Below, piece by piece: positions 8,918-17,470 of a stretch of 64,000 bases of DNA (its first letter is position 1; each line of letters opens with the position of its first letter). Position numbers and translations under genes: made by a program. Source of the DNA: Streptomyces sp. RPT161 (GTDB lineage: Bacteria; Actinomycetota; Actinomycetes; Streptomycetales; Streptomycetaceae); NCBI RefSeq assembly GCF_027533845.1, contig NZ_JAPZVN010000005.1, positions 124,001 through 188,000 of the forward strand. The letters run 5' to 3'. Below the pieces are notes generated by a model that was given only the letters and a program-made list of their open reading frames with translations, had not been told where the DNA came from and did no database searches.

Positions 8918-10675
8918 TTATGTCCGGGGCTTCAGTAGTGCCTGCGGGATCTCCACGAGGCAGGCCCGCAGCTGTTCGCCGAGGCTCTTTGCCTGGGGGT
9001 CGGGACGGGTGGAGGCGGCCACGCCCTCGCCGAGCAGGCCGTGGACGACGAAGTTCAGCGCCCTCAGATTCGGCAGCTCATAGCGGCTGATGGCCAGCTC
9101 GGCCGCCTCGGGCAACAGCTCCCGCAGCCGCTCCACGTCCAGGAAGCCGCGCAGCCAGTCATACGCCGCGTCATCGCGGGTCCACAGCCCCACATTGGCG
9201 TCGCCGCCCTTGTCGCCCGAGCGCGCCCCGACGACGGTACCGAGCGGAACGCTGACGTACGGACCGGGCAGCGGTGGCGCCGGATCAGCTGGGACATCCT
9301 CCTTCATCACATACGGACGTACGGGAGGACGCGGAACGGATATACGCGTGCCATTGGCCAGCACCACCTCGGGATGTACCGCGTCGCCGGAGACCAGCGC
9401 GGGCCAGTAGATCCCGTACTCGGAGGCGTGCGGCGAGGCCTGTTCCAGGTGGCAGCCCGGATAGTTGGACAGGCCGGTGCCCGCGATGGCGGTGAACAGT
9501 GCGCGGCCGACCTTCCGCTGGTCGGGGTCCTTGGCGGTCACCACCAGCCGTGCGGTGCCGGTGGGTGTATGCGGGCCGTCCAGCCGAATGTCGAGTTCGG
9601 CGAAGGCGTCGCGACCGCCCACGGCGTCGAGGAGCGCCGCCTCGGCGAACCGGGCCTTCGCCTCAAGCTCCAGGCCGGTGAGGACGAATGCGGCGGTGTT
9701 GCGGTAGCCGCCTTGGTAGTTGAGGCAGACCTTGAGCCTGTCCGGCGCGGGCTCGCCCCTGACACCGCGGACCCGCACCCGGTCGGGTCCGTCCTGGCTC
9801 AGCCTGGCGGTGTCGAAGCGCGCTATGACGTCGGGGTTGGGGTAGCTGGGCCGGTCTATCTCGTACAGCAGTTGCGCGGTGACGGTGTCGACGGTGACCG
9901 CCCCACCTGTGTCCGGGTGCTTGGTTATGACGCACGAGCCGTCCGCGTACATCTCGGCGATCGGGAAACCTGGATGGACCGGGCGGTCGAGTTCGGTGAA
10001 GAAGGAGTAGTTGCCGCCGGTGGCCTGGGCGCCGCATTCGATGATGTGCCCCGCGGCGACGGCGCCCGCGAGCCGGTCCCAGTCGTCCGGCGCCCAGTCG
10101 AACGCCCAGGCGGCGGGGCCGACGACCAGCGAGGCGTCGGTGACCCGTCCGCAGATGACCACATCGGCCCCGGCGCGCAGGGCCTCGGTGATGCCCCAGG
10201 CGCCCAGGTAGGCGTTGGCGGTCACCGGCCGTACACCGGCGTCGGCCAGCGGTCGCCCGGAGGCCAGGTGCGCGAACTCCTCGCCCGCCGCCTGGAGTTG
10301 GGACAGCCGGGGGAGCAGGTCGTCGCCCTCCAGGTGGGCGATCTTCGGGGCCAGCTCCGCGAGGGCGGCCAGTTCACCGAGCTTGGCCGCCAGACCCGCC
10401 GGGTTGAGACCGCCCGCGTTGACGACGACCTTGATGCCGCGCTCCAGACACGTGCCGAGCACCTCGCGCATCTGGGCGAGGAACGACACCGCGTAGCCGC
10501 CCTCCGGATCGCGCTGTCTGGCCTTCCAGAGGATGAGCATGGTGAGTTCGGCGAGGTAGTCGCCGGTCAGTACGTCGATGGGCCCGCCCTCGACCATCTC
10601 CCGGGCGGCGGACGGCCGGTCGCCGTAGAAGCCGGAGCAGTTGGCGATGCGCAGGGACGGGCGCGGCTGGGTCAT
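8918..10675 (-). CDS. AtuA-family (DUF1446) acyclic terpene utilization-like protein
   Basis: A 585-residue cytoplasmic protein. The N-terminal about 450 residues match the AtuA core, with the opening RIANCSGFYGDRPSAAREM, a GGPIDVLTGDYLAELTM motif and conserved NAGGLNPAG. The C-terminal about 110 residues match the small AtuA-associated domain, with LGTVVGARSGDKGGDANVG. In Pseudomonas AtuA belongs to the citronellol/geraniol degradation operon, but its reaction is not known. Here no acyl-CoA carboxylase genes lie beside it, so the pathway is open. The ATG at 10675 has GGAG about 8 bases upstream. Confidence 0.85.
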   Translation of the reverse strand: MTQPRPSLRIANCSGFYGDRPSAAREMVEGGPIDVLTGDYLAELTMLILWKARQRDPEGGYAVSFLAQMREVLGTCLERGIKVVVNAGGLNPAGLAAKLGELAALAELAPKIAHLEGDDLLPRLSQLQAAGEEFAHLASGRPLADAGVRPVTANAYLGAWGITEALRAGADVVICGRVTDASLVVGPAAWAFDWAPDDWDRLAGAVAAGHIIECGAQATGGNYSFFTELDRPVHPGFPIAEMYADGSCVITKHPDTGGAVTVDTVTAQLLYEIDRPSYPNPDVIARFDTARLSQDGPDRVRVRGVRGEPAPDRLKVCLNYQGGYRNTAAFVLTGLELEAKARFAEAALLDAVGGRDAFAELDIRLDGPHTPTGTARLVVTAKDPDQRKVGRALFTAIAGTGLSNYPGCHLEQASPHASEYGIYWPALVSGDAVHPEVVLANGTRISVPRPPVRPYVMKEDVPADPAPPLPGPYVSVPLGTVVGARSGDKGGDANVGLWTRDDAAYDWLRGFLDVERLRELLPEAAELAISRYELPNLRALNFVVHGLLGEGVAASTRPDPQAKSLGEQLRACLVEIPQALLKPRT

Positions 10676-10742
10676 CGGGCGTCACTCCAGATCACGTTTT
10701 CGAGTGTCGAGTCGTCGAACTGGGCCGTGCTCCACCCTTCTA

Positions 10743-10800
10743 GCGGTAAAGGAGCGGCGGTGTCGTGCGTTTCCGACATCTCGTTACCGCGGGGTAGCCC
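10743..10800. other. Nested inverted repeats in the AtuA/DoxX divergent spacer
   Basis: GCGGTAA (10743-10749) is complementary to TTACCGC (10794-10800). Inside it TGTCG (10761-10765) pairs with CGACA (10774-10778). The arrangement sits in the 266-bp spacer between two divergent genes and could be a compound operator or an RNA fold. Nothing else recognisable was seen in this spacer. Confidence 0.3.
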
Positions 10801-10941
10801 TCTGACGGCCTAGCAGGAGCGGCGAGCGGGCGCGGCGCCAGCAAGTCTGGAAGCTCCCGTTCCGCCGCCTGCCCCGCACTCCGACTCTCATCACCCGCCT
10901 CCTTGACGCCCGCCCCGGACCCGCGACATTAAGGACCAGCC

Positions 10942-11478
10942 ATGTCCCTGACGCACCGCAAGGACCTAGGACTGCTCGTGCTGCGGCTGGGCGTGGGCGG
11001 GGTGCTGTTCGCGCACGGCGCCCAGAAGCTGTTCGGCTGGTTCGGCGGCCACGGCCTGACGGCCACGGCCGCGGCCATGGAGCAGATGGGCTTCAAGCCC
11101 GGCAGGCGGAGCGCGCTGGCCGCCGGGCTCGGCGAGGCGGGCGGCGGACTGCTGCTGGCGCTGGGATTCGCCACGCCCGTGGCGGGCGCGGCGGCGGCCG
11201 GGGCGATGGCGGGCGCGGTCGCGGTGCACTACCCGGCCGGGTTCTTCGCGCAGTCCGGTGGCTACGAGTACCCGCTGTTCCTCGGCTACTCGGCGGCCGG
11301 GCTGGGGGTGGCGGGGCCGGGGCGCTACTCCCTCGACCACACCACGTGCCATGTGCTCGACCGGCCCTGGGTCGCCGGGCTGGCCTTCTCGGCGAGCGCG
11401 CTGGCGGGCGCCGCGGTCATCCGGCGCCGCAGGGAGCACCAGCTCGCCGCGGCGTCCAGCGCCGTTCCGGACGACTGA
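10942..11478 (+). CDS. DoxX-family membrane protein
   Basis: A 178-residue integral membrane protein with four predicted helices and the DoxX signature LRLGVGGVLFAHGAQKLFGW at about 13-32. DoxX proteins are linked in mycobacteria to a membrane oxidoreductase complex involved in redox and thiol homeostasis; the exact reaction is unsettled. The extended C-terminus ends in a basic RRRREH patch. AAGGA precedes the ATG. The next gene starts 25 bp after the stop on the same strand, suggesting co-transcription with another membrane protein. Confidence 0.85.
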   Translation: MSLTHRKDLGLLVLRLGVGGVLFAHGAQKLFGWFGGHGLTATAAAMEQMGFKPGRRSALAAGLGEAGGGLLLALGFATPVAGAAAAGAMAGAVAVHYPAGFFAQSGGYEYPLFLGYSAAGLGVAGPGRYSLDHTTCHVLDRPWVAGLAFSASALAGAAVIRRRREHQLAAASSAVPDD

Positions 11479-11503
11479 GACGACTGAGAGGCGGGCTCCC
11501 GCG

Positions 11504-12541
11504 ATGGCCGACTCCGACACCACCGCGCCCAAGGGGTTCCTGGCGGAGCTGCGGGACGCCGTCAGCACGCGCGCCGCGCTGCTGGTCATCGGCGTCTTCG
11601 TGATCGAGTTGGCGTTCATCGTCTCCTACCTGGGCGCGTTCCACTCGCCCGCCCCGCACCGCATTCCGGTCGCCGTGGTCGCCCCCGCCCCGGTGCGCGG
11701 CCAGGTGGTCGGCAGGCTGAACGCACTGCCCGGCGACCCGGTCAGGGCGCGCACCGCCACCGACCGCGCCGAGGCGCGCCGTCTGATCCTGCGCCGCACC
11801 GTGGACGCCGCCGTGGTGATCAACCCGAGCGGCACCACCGACACCCTGCTGGTCGCCTCCGCGGGCGGGCCGTCGGTCGCCCAGACCGCAGGTCAGATCG
11901 CGCAGGACGTGGAGCGGGCCAACGGCCGTACCGTGCGGGTGACCGACATCCGGCCGCCGCACCCCGCCGACGGGCGCGGGCTCAGCTCGTTCTACCTGGT
12001 CATCGGGCTGATCGTGGGCGGCTATGTGGCCTCGTCCGCGCTGGCGATGTCGCACGGCGCGCGGCCGGCCAACGTCCACCGCACGACCATCCGGCTGGGC
12101 TCCCTCGCGCTGCTGTCGATCGCCTCGGGACTGGGCGGCGCGATCATCGTCGACCCGGTCTTCGGGGCACTGCCCGGGCACTTCGGCGCGCTGTGGGGGA
12201 TCGGCGCGCTCACCACGTTCACCGCGGCGGCCGTCGGCATGGCGCTTCAGGTGCTGTTCGGCCAACTCGGCGTCGGCCTGGCGCTGTTGGTCTTCGTGGT
12301 GCTGGGCAATCCGAGCGCCGGCGGGGTCTATCCGTCCTCGCTGCTGCCGCCGTTCTGGAGCGCGATCGGCCAGGCGCTGCCGACGGGGGCGGCCACCACG
12401 CTGGTCCGCAACACCGTCTACTTCAACGGGAACGGCACCGCGCTCGCCTGGTGGGTGTTGTCCGCCTGGGCGGCGGGTGGGCTGCTCGTCTCGTACGCGG
12501 CCTCGGTGCGCGGTCGCCGGGCGCTCGGCACTGCCGCGTAG
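11504..12541 (+). CDS. ABC-2/YhgE-like multi-pass membrane protein
   Basis: 345 residues. A first transmembrane helix (about 24-46) is followed by an extracytoplasmic segment of about 110 residues, then a cluster of about five helices from about 165. This is the topology of ABC-2-type or YhgE/Pip-like permeases. No ATPase is nearby, so active transport cannot be assigned. The ATG at 11504 is preceded only by a weak GGCGGG-like site, but the hydrophobic helix follows after a short cytoplasmic tail. It probably shares a transcript with the DoxX gene. The TetR gene downstream begins 153 bp later. Confidence 0.6.
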   Translation: MADSDTTAPKGFLAELRDAVSTRAALLVIGVFVIELAFIVSYLGAFHSPAPHRIPVAVVAPAPVRGQVVGRLNALPGDPVRARTATDRAEARRLILRRTVDAAVVINPSGTTDTLLVASAGGPSVAQTAGQIAQDVERANGRTVRVTDIRPPHPADGRGLSSFYLVIGLIVGGYVASSALAMSHGARPANVHRTTIRLGSLALLSIASGLGGAIIVDPVFGALPGHFGALWGIGALTTFTAAAVGMALQVLFGQLGVGLALLVFVVLGNPSAGGVYPSSLLPPFWSAIGQALPTGAATTLVRNTVYFNGNGTALAWWVLSAWAAGGLLVSYAASVRGRRALGTAA

Positions 12542-12694
12542 CGGGGGCGTGTCGCAGGTCACACGAACCCCCGAAATATCCGGGGGAGTTCTCCCCGTTT
12601 AACCATGCGGTTGGCCGAAATCCGGCCATGTCCCTTCTGTGGGCTGTGGCCCGTAAACCCCCCAAGCGACGAAAAACCGGAAAGGAGCGCCATC

Positions 12695-13339
12695 GTGGGC
12701 AGTGTCGCCATCGAGCGTCAGCGGCCCCGGCTGCGGGCGGACGCGTCCCGCAACCGGGAGCGCATCGTCACCGCTGCCCGTGAGGCGCTCGTGGAGCACG
12801 GCCCCGACATCCCGCTGGACGAGGTCGCCCGGCGGGCCGGGGTCGGCAATGCCACGCTCTACCGTCACTTCGCCGACCGCACGCAGCTGATCCGCACGGT
12901 CACGCTGTCGGTCATGGACCGCGTCGCGCGACGGGCCGAGGCCGCGCTCGCCGAGGAGCCGGACGCGTTCGAGGCGCTGCGGCGGTTCACACACGAAGCG
13001 GCGGACGAACGCATCGGCGCGTTGTGTACGCTATTGTCCGGCGCGTTCGAAGAGGGTGACCCCGAACTCGTCTCCGTTGGTGATCACTTGACGGCGGCCG
13101 TGCAGGCCCTGATCTCCAGTGCGCACCGATCGGGACAGCTCCGCACCGATGTCGCCGTGGGCGATCTGATGGTTGCGCTGTCCCAGCTCACCCGGCCGCT
13201 GCCCGGCACGGCCTGCTTCAACATCGACCGATTCGCCCATCGCCATCTACAGCTCTTCCTCGACGGACTACGGACCCCCGCACGGTCCGAGCTGCCGGGA
13301 AGCGCGGTGACGCTTGAGGACCTCCAGCAAAAATCCTGA
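12695..13339 (+). CDS. TetR-family transcriptional regulator
   Basis: 214 residues from GTG 12695, chosen because AAAGGAG lies 7 bases upstream; the open frame extends about 30 codons further without family sequence. The HTH at about 30-60 contains IPLDEVARRAGVGNATLYRH. The C-terminal ligand domain is of the SbtR-like class. It directly precedes the EmrB-type exporter on the same strand, so drug-induced control of that exporter is the natural inference. The palindrome TCAAGACTTCTTGA at 13375-13388 between the two genes is a candidate site, though the downstream MarR protein is an equally good owner of it. Confidence 0.85.
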   Translation: MGSVAIERQRPRLRADASRNRERIVTAAREALVEHGPDIPLDEVARRAGVGNATLYRHFADRTQLIRTVTLSVMDRVARRAEAALAEEPDAFEALRRFTHEAADERIGALCTLLSGAFEEGDPELVSVGDHLTAAVQALISSAHRSGQLRTDVAVGDLMVALSQLTRPLPGTACFNIDRFAHRHLQLFLDGLRTPARSELPGSAVTLEDLQQKS

Positions 13340-13374
13340 GCGTTTCCCACAACATCCCCATAGCATCGCCCTTT

Positions 13375-13388
13375 TCAAGACTTCTTGA
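13375..13388. promoter_or_regulatory. Palindromic operator candidate before the EmrB-type exporter
   Basis: TCAAGA-CT-TCTTGA is an exact inverted repeat centred 36 bp upstream of the exporter ATG. Its half-site resembles the TTGAA/TTCAA half-site before the MarR gene (14994-15005). The bound regulator may be the adjacent TetR or MarR protein. Confidence 0.5.
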
Positions 13389-13417
13389 CCTCTCCGCATC
13401 CCTAGGTGGTTACACCC

Positions 13418-14938
13418 ATGCCTGCTGGCGCACCTCCGCTTGACCCGAGGCGCTGGAAAGCCCTCGTATTCATCGCCATCGCCCAGTTGATGGTCGTGCT
13501 GGACGCGACCATCGTGAACATCGCGCTGCCGTCCGCCCAGCACGACCTGCACATCTCCGACGGCAACAGGCAGTGGGTGATCACCGCCTACACCCTGGCG
13601 TTCGGCGGACTTCTGCTGTTCGGCGGTCGAATAGCCGACCTCGCGGGCCGTAAGCGCGCCTTCATCATCGGTCTGCTCGGCTTCGCGGGCGCCTCCGCGC
13701 TGGGCGGCGCCGCGGTCAACACCAGCATGCTGCTCGGTGCCCGCGCGCTGCAGGGCGTGTTCGGCGCGCTGCTGGCGCCGGCCGCGCTGTCGCTGCTTTC
13801 GGTGATGTTCACCGAGGCCAAGGAGCGCGCCAAGGCGTTCGGCATCTACGGCGCCATCGCGGGCGGTGGCGCGGCCATCGGCCTGATGCTCGGCGGCGTG
13901 CTGACCGAGTACCTCAACTGGCGCTGGGCCCTGTTCGTCAACATCGGCTTCGCCGTGGTCGCCGCGGCCGGTGCGATCGCCGTGATCCACGAGCCCGCGG
14001 GCACCCGCAACCGCAACCGGCTGGACATCCCCGGCGTGCTGCTGGCCACCCTCGGCCTGGTCTCCCTGGTCTACGGCTTCACCCGCGCCGAGTCCAACGG
14101 CTGGGGCGCCGGGATCACCGTCGGCCTGTTCGTGGCGGCGGCGGTGCTGCTGTTCGCCTTCGTGATCGTCGAGTCCCGGGTCGCCACTCCGCTGCTGCCG
14201 CTGCGCGTGGTCACCGAGCGCAACCGCGGCGGTGTGTTCGCCTCGCTGGGTCTCGCCGTGATCGGCATGTTCGGGCTGTTCCTGTTCCTCACGTACTACA
14301 TGCAGGTCGTCAAGGGCTACACCCCGGTGGTCAGCGGTGTGGCGTTCCTGCCGATGGTCGTCGGCATGATCACCGGCTCGACGCAGATCGGTGCCCGGCT
14401 GATGACCCGGGTGCGGCCGCGGCTGCTGATGGGGCCGGGTTTCGTGGTCGCCGCCATCGGCATGCTGATCCTGACCCAGATCAAGGTCGACAGCTCCTAC
14501 CCGGCGCTGATCCTGCCCGCCCTGGTCCTGCTGGGTCTGGGCATGGGCACCGCGTTCATGCCGGCGATGAGCCTGGCCACGCACGGTGTGCAGCCGCGTG
14601 ACGCCGGTGTCGCCTCCGCGATGGTCAACACCTCGCAGCAGGTGGGCGGTTCGATCGGTACCGCGCTGCTGAACACCATCGCGGCCAGCGCCACCACCTC
14701 GTACGCCACCGCGCACCTGGCGCAGGTCCGCTCGCCGCAGGCCGCCAAGCTGCTGCAGTTGCAGGCCATGGTGCACGGGTACGCCGCCGCCATCTGGTGG
14801 GCGGTCGGAATCCTGGTTGCTGCCGCCGTGATCGCGTTCGTCGCCATCAACACCGGCCACCAGGGCGGGCCTTCGGCCAGCTCTGGCGACGGTGAGGAGG
14901 AGGTCGTGGACCTTCCGATTCCGGTCGTCGCGCACTGA
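13418..14938 (+). CDS. MFS drug exporter of the DHA2 (EmrB/QacA, 14-helix) family
   Basis: A 506-residue proton-driven multidrug efflux pump in the cytoplasmic membrane. The family motif LDATIVNIALPSAQ lies in helix 1, motif A GGRIADLAGRKRAF follows helix 2, and 14 hydrophobic segments span the protein. The ATG at 13418 is preferred over an in-frame GTG at 13406 because AGGTGG is about 8 bases upstream of the ATG. It is flanked by a TetR gene upstream and a MarR gene downstream, and followed by a strong terminator, so expression is likely inducible by its substrates. Substrate unknown. Confidence 0.9.
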   Translation: MPAGAPPLDPRRWKALVFIAIAQLMVVLDATIVNIALPSAQHDLHISDGNRQWVITAYTLAFGGLLLFGGRIADLAGRKRAFIIGLLGFAGASALGGAAVNTSMLLGARALQGVFGALLAPAALSLLSVMFTEAKERAKAFGIYGAIAGGGAAIGLMLGGVLTEYLNWRWALFVNIGFAVVAAAGAIAVIHEPAGTRNRNRLDIPGVLLATLGLVSLVYGFTRAESNGWGAGITVGLFVAAAVLLFAFVIVESRVATPLLPLRVVTERNRGGVFASLGLAVIGMFGLFLFLTYYMQVVKGYTPVVSGVAFLPMVVGMITGSTQIGARLMTRVRPRLLMGPGFVVAAIGMLILTQIKVDSSYPALILPALVLLGLGMGTAFMPAMSLATHGVQPRDAGVASAMVNTSQQVGGSIGTALLNTIAASATTSYATAHLAQVRSPQAAKLLQLQAMVHGYAAAIWWAVGILVAAAVIAFVAINTGHQGGPSASSGDGEEEVVDLPIPVVAH

Positions 14939-14949
14939 CGTCCGCACGG

Positions 14950-14990
14950 CGAATGCCCCGCTTCCTTTTCGTAAGGAGGCGGGGCATTCG
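14950..14990 (+). terminator. Terminator of the EmrB-type exporter gene
   Basis: CGAATGCCCCGCTTCC (14950-14965) pairs with GGAGGCGGGGCATTCG (14975-14990), 16 bp with a single G-U. It lies 12 bp after the stop codon. It isolates the exporter transcript from the MarR gene. Confidence 0.85.
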
Positions 14991-14993
14991 TCA

Positions 14994-15005
14994 TTGAATG
15001 TTCAA
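14994..15005. promoter_or_regulatory. MarR-type palindrome before the MarR gene
   Basis: TTGAA-TG-TTCAA is an exact inverted repeat 20 bp upstream of the MarR start codon, in the typical position for autorepression. It is embedded in an AT-rich stretch unusual for this chromosome. Confidence 0.6.
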
Positions 15006-15024
15006 GCAGTCGTAGGCTGGAGGC

Positions 15025-15516
15025 ATGGCGACGACGGAACCCCGCTGGTTGGACGACGGACAGCAGAAGACCTGGCGTGCCTACATGGCGGCGAGCCAAT
15101 TGCTCTCCGATCACATCGACCGCCAGTTGCAGCGTGACGCCGGAATGCCGCACACCTATTACTCGCTGCTGGTCTGGCTCTCCGAATCGCCGGAGCGACG
15201 GATGCGGATGACCGATCTCGCGGAGCGCTCGAAGATCACCCGCAGCCGTCTGTCGCACGCCGTCGGCCGTCTTGAGCACAACGGCTGGGTGCGGCGCGAG
15301 GACTGCCCCACGGACCGGCGCGGCCAGATGGCGGTGCTGACCGAGGAGGGGTTCGCCGCGCTGGCGGCGGCCGCGCCAGGCCATGTGGAGGCGGTGCGCT
15401 GCGCGCTGTTCGACCGGCTCAGCGCCGAGCAGGTGTGCCAGCTCGGCGAGATCATGCGCACGGTCGCGGAGGGCCTGGCGCCGCACGGCGGCGCGGATCT
15501 GCCCTGGCGGCGGTAG
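15025..15516 (+). CDS. MarR-family transcriptional regulator
   Basis: 163 residues. The winged HTH at about 60-105 includes RMTDLAERSKITRSRLSHAV, followed by the wing with the conserved CPTDRRG motif (DRR), as in ligand-responsive MarR repressors. The N-terminal dimerisation helices start with RWLDDGQQKTWRAYM. GGAGG lies 6 bases before the ATG. Its own upstream palindrome suggests autoregulation, and a similar site before the efflux gene suggests that gene as target. Confidence 0.9.
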   Translation: MATTEPRWLDDGQQKTWRAYMAASQLLSDHIDRQLQRDAGMPHTYYSLLVWLSESPERRMRMTDLAERSKITRSRLSHAVGRLEHNGWVRREDCPTDRRGQMAVLTEEGFAALAAAAPGHVEAVRCALFDRLSAEQVCQLGEIMRTVAEGLAPHGGADLPWRR

Positions 15517-15577
15517 CGGCCACCACCGCACCGGCGAGGCGGCCGACGCGCCGTGGTCGCCGGGGGTTCGCCGGGGG

Positions 15578-16087
15578 CTAGAGAGGCCTCTCGAACCGCG
15601 CCACGTCCCAGTAGCGGCCGAACTTGTGGCCGGACTCCGTGTACAGCCCGCACTGGCGGAAGCCGAACCGGGTGTGCAGCCGGACCGAAGCCTCGTTCGG
15701 CAGCGCGATGCCGGCGTAGGCGCGGTGCAGGTCCTGGTCGGCCAGCGCCTCGAAAAGCGCCGTGTACAGCAGTGTGCCGATGCCGCGGCCACCCGCGTCC
15801 GGCGCGCAGTAGACCGCCGTCTCCACCGAGGTGCGGTACGCGGGCCTGGCACGGAACCGGCTGCTCGTGGCGTACCCGAGCACCCGCCCGCCCCCCTCGG
15901 CGACGAAGAGGCGGTGCGGCCCGTGCCCGGGGTGGGCGGCGAGCCACGGCTGCCGCTGCTCCGCGGTGGACGCAACCGTGTCGAAGGTGGAGTGCGTCTG
16001 AAGGACGTAATGGTTGTAGATGGCGGTGAGCTGTTCCAGATCGGCCCGCGTACCCGGCCTGATCTGCGCTTCCGTATGGTTCGTCAC
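15578..16087 (-). CDS. GNAT N-acetyltransferase, phosphinothricin/methionine-sulfoximine acetyltransferase-like
   Basis: 169 residues from GTG 16087, chosen for GGAGGAG 7 bases upstream. The fold is GNAT: IYNHYVLQTHSTFDT near the start resembles the Pat/MddA group, the acetyl-CoA motif is CAPDAGGRGIGTLLY, and the end motif NEASVRLHTRFGFRQCG is followed by the GHKFGRYWDV ending usual for Pat-like enzymes. These enzymes acetylate phosphinothricin, methionine sulfoximine or related amino acids; the real substrate here is not shown. It is separated from the divergent hrdD by 201 bp that carries the sigma-R promoter. Confidence 0.8.
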   Translation of the reverse strand: MTNHTEAQIRPGTRADLEQLTAIYNHYVLQTHSTFDTVASTAEQRQPWLAAHPGHGPHRLFVAEGGGRVLGYATSSRFRARPAYRTSVETAVYCAPDAGGRGIGTLLYTALFEALADQDLHRAYAGIALPNEASVRLHTRFGFRQCGLYTESGHKFGRYWDVARFERPL

Positions 16088-16160
16088 GGCGCGCTCCTCC
16101 GTCTGCCCATGGGAAATCCAGCAGGATACTGCAAGATCACGAAAATCAGCGGGCCGCGTG

Positions 16161-16186
16161 GGAATTCTGTCCTGATTCCAGTCGTT
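16161..16186 (+). promoter_or_regulatory. SigR-type promoter of hrdD (GGAAT-N18-GTT)
   Basis: GGAAT at 16161-16165 (GGGAAT with the preceding G) and GTT at 16184-16186 are separated by exactly 18 bases. This matches the consensus of the disulfide-stress sigma factor SigR of Streptomyces. The site lies 103 bp upstream of the hrdD ATG. hrdD is a known SigR-dependent gene in S. coelicolor, which supports the call. Confidence 0.8.
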
Positions 16187-16288
16187 GTTTCGGACTGAGT
16201 GGGCACGCGAGAAGGTGTCCGACCGACCCAAGAGCAAACGAATACGAGATCACTGATTACGCGACCGAACCACGCAAAGGGAGCACGC

Positions 16289-17266
16289 ATGGCAACCCGT
16301 GCCGTCGCCCGTCGCACCGATGGGCCCAGCAGTGTTCGCGCCACCGGCGGCGAGGCGGCTGACCGCGACCTGGTCGGCATGTACCTCGACGAGATCGCGC
16401 GGACCCCGCTCCTCGACGCGGCGCAGGAGGTCGAACTGTCCAGGGTCATCGAGGCCGGGGTCTTCGCCGAGCACCTGCTCGACGAGGGAGAGACAGCCGC
16501 GGGGGCGAGCGAGGAGGAACTGCGCGCGCTCGTGGACGAAGGAGCGCGCGCCAAGGACGTCTTCATCCGCTCCAACCTGCGTCTTGTCGTCGCGGTCGCC
16601 CGCCGCTATCCGCGCAGCGGACTGCCGCTGCTCGACCTCATCCAGGAGGGCAACGCGGGTCTGGTCCGGGCGGTTGAGAAGTTCGACTACGCCAAGGGTT
16701 TCAAGTTCTCGACGTACGCGACCTGGTGGATCCGGCAGGCCATCACCCGCTCGATCGCCGACCAGTCGCGCACCATCCGGCTGCCCGTCCACCTGGTGGA
16801 GGAACTGGGCCGGATACGCAGGGTGCAGCGGGAGTTCAACCGTGAGCACGGGCGCGACCCCGAGCCCGCCGAGATCGCGGCGGAGCTGGGCGCGTCGCCC
16901 GAGCGGATAGCCGATGTGCTCGACTGGGCCCGCGACCCGGTCAGCCTGAACATGTCCGTGGACGACGAGGGCGAGACCCAGTTCGGCGACCTGGTGGAGG
17001 ACACCTCGGCCACCTCGCCGGAGGACTCGGTCCTGGTCATGCTGCGACGCGAGGAGCTCGAGGACCTGATCGGCCGTCTCGACGGCCGTACCGCCTCGAT
17101 CATCCGCGCCCGCTACGGCATGGACGACGGCAAGGAGCGCACCCTCACCGAGGTCGGCAAGCAGCACGGGCTGACCCGTGAGCGCATCCGGCAGATCGAG
17201 AAGCACGCCCTCGTCGAGCTGAAGCGGATGGCCCGGGACCGCGGCTTCGACCACGAAGCGGCGTGA
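16289..17266 (+). CDS. hrdD: RNA polymerase group 2 sigma factor HrdD
   Basis: 325 residues. The N-terminal MATRAVARR and the DRDLVGMYLDEIARTPLL block are characteristic of HrdD; region 1.1 is absent, so it is a non-essential paralog of HrdB. Region 2 (about 95-170) contains NLRLVVAVARRYPRSGLPLL and the core-binding/-10 motif FSTYATWWIRQAITR. Region 3 follows, and region 4 near 285-315 has the HTH TLTEVGKQHGLTRERIRQIE. The ATG at 16289 has AAAGGGAG upstream. The -10/-35 recognition surfaces resemble those of HrdB, so it probably reads HrdB-type promoters under conditions that induce it. Control by SigR is indicated by the promoter at 16161. Confidence 0.9.
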   Translation: MATRAVARRTDGPSSVRATGGEAADRDLVGMYLDEIARTPLLDAAQEVELSRVIEAGVFAEHLLDEGETAAGASEEELRALVDEGARAKDVFIRSNLRLVVAVARRYPRSGLPLLDLIQEGNAGLVRAVEKFDYAKGFKFSTYATWWIRQAITRSIADQSRTIRLPVHLVEELGRIRRVQREFNREHGRDPEPAEIAAELGASPERIADVLDWARDPVSLNMSVDDEGETQFGDLVEDTSATSPEDSVLVMLRREELEDLIGRLDGRTASIIRARYGMDDGKERTLTEVGKQHGLTRERIRQIEKHALVELKRMARDRGFDHEAA

Positions 17267-17292
17267 GCCGGGACGACCGTACCCTTGAACCC

Positions 17293-17466
17293 ATGAGCAC
17301 CGACAGCGTCCCCGAGCGCCCCGAGACGGCACCCCGGCTGGTCTTCGACGACCCGTTGGACCGTCCGTCGAGGGACGACTCGGACGACGGCTGGGGCGAG
17401 CGGCCGAGCGGCGGTGCGGGGGACCTCGCCCGGTTCCTGGACGAGAAGCCCCCGCACCACCTGTGA
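17293..17466 (+). CDS. Small acidic protein downstream of hrdD, 57 residues
   Basis: The ATG at 17293 lies 27 bp after hrdD and opens a 57-residue acidic, Pro/Asp-rich product (RLVFDDPLDRPSRDDSDDGW in the middle, ending GGAGDLARFLDEKPPHHL). There are no membrane segments or recognised domain. An in-frame GTG at 17263 overlaps the hrdD stop and would add 10 residues. The position suggests co-transcription with hrdD. The stop is 5 bp from the convergent mscL stop. Function unknown. Confidence 0.65.
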   Translation: MSTDSVPERPETAPRLVFDDPLDRPSRDDSDDGWGERPSGGAGDLARFLDEKPPHHL

Positions 17467-17470
17467 CCCG

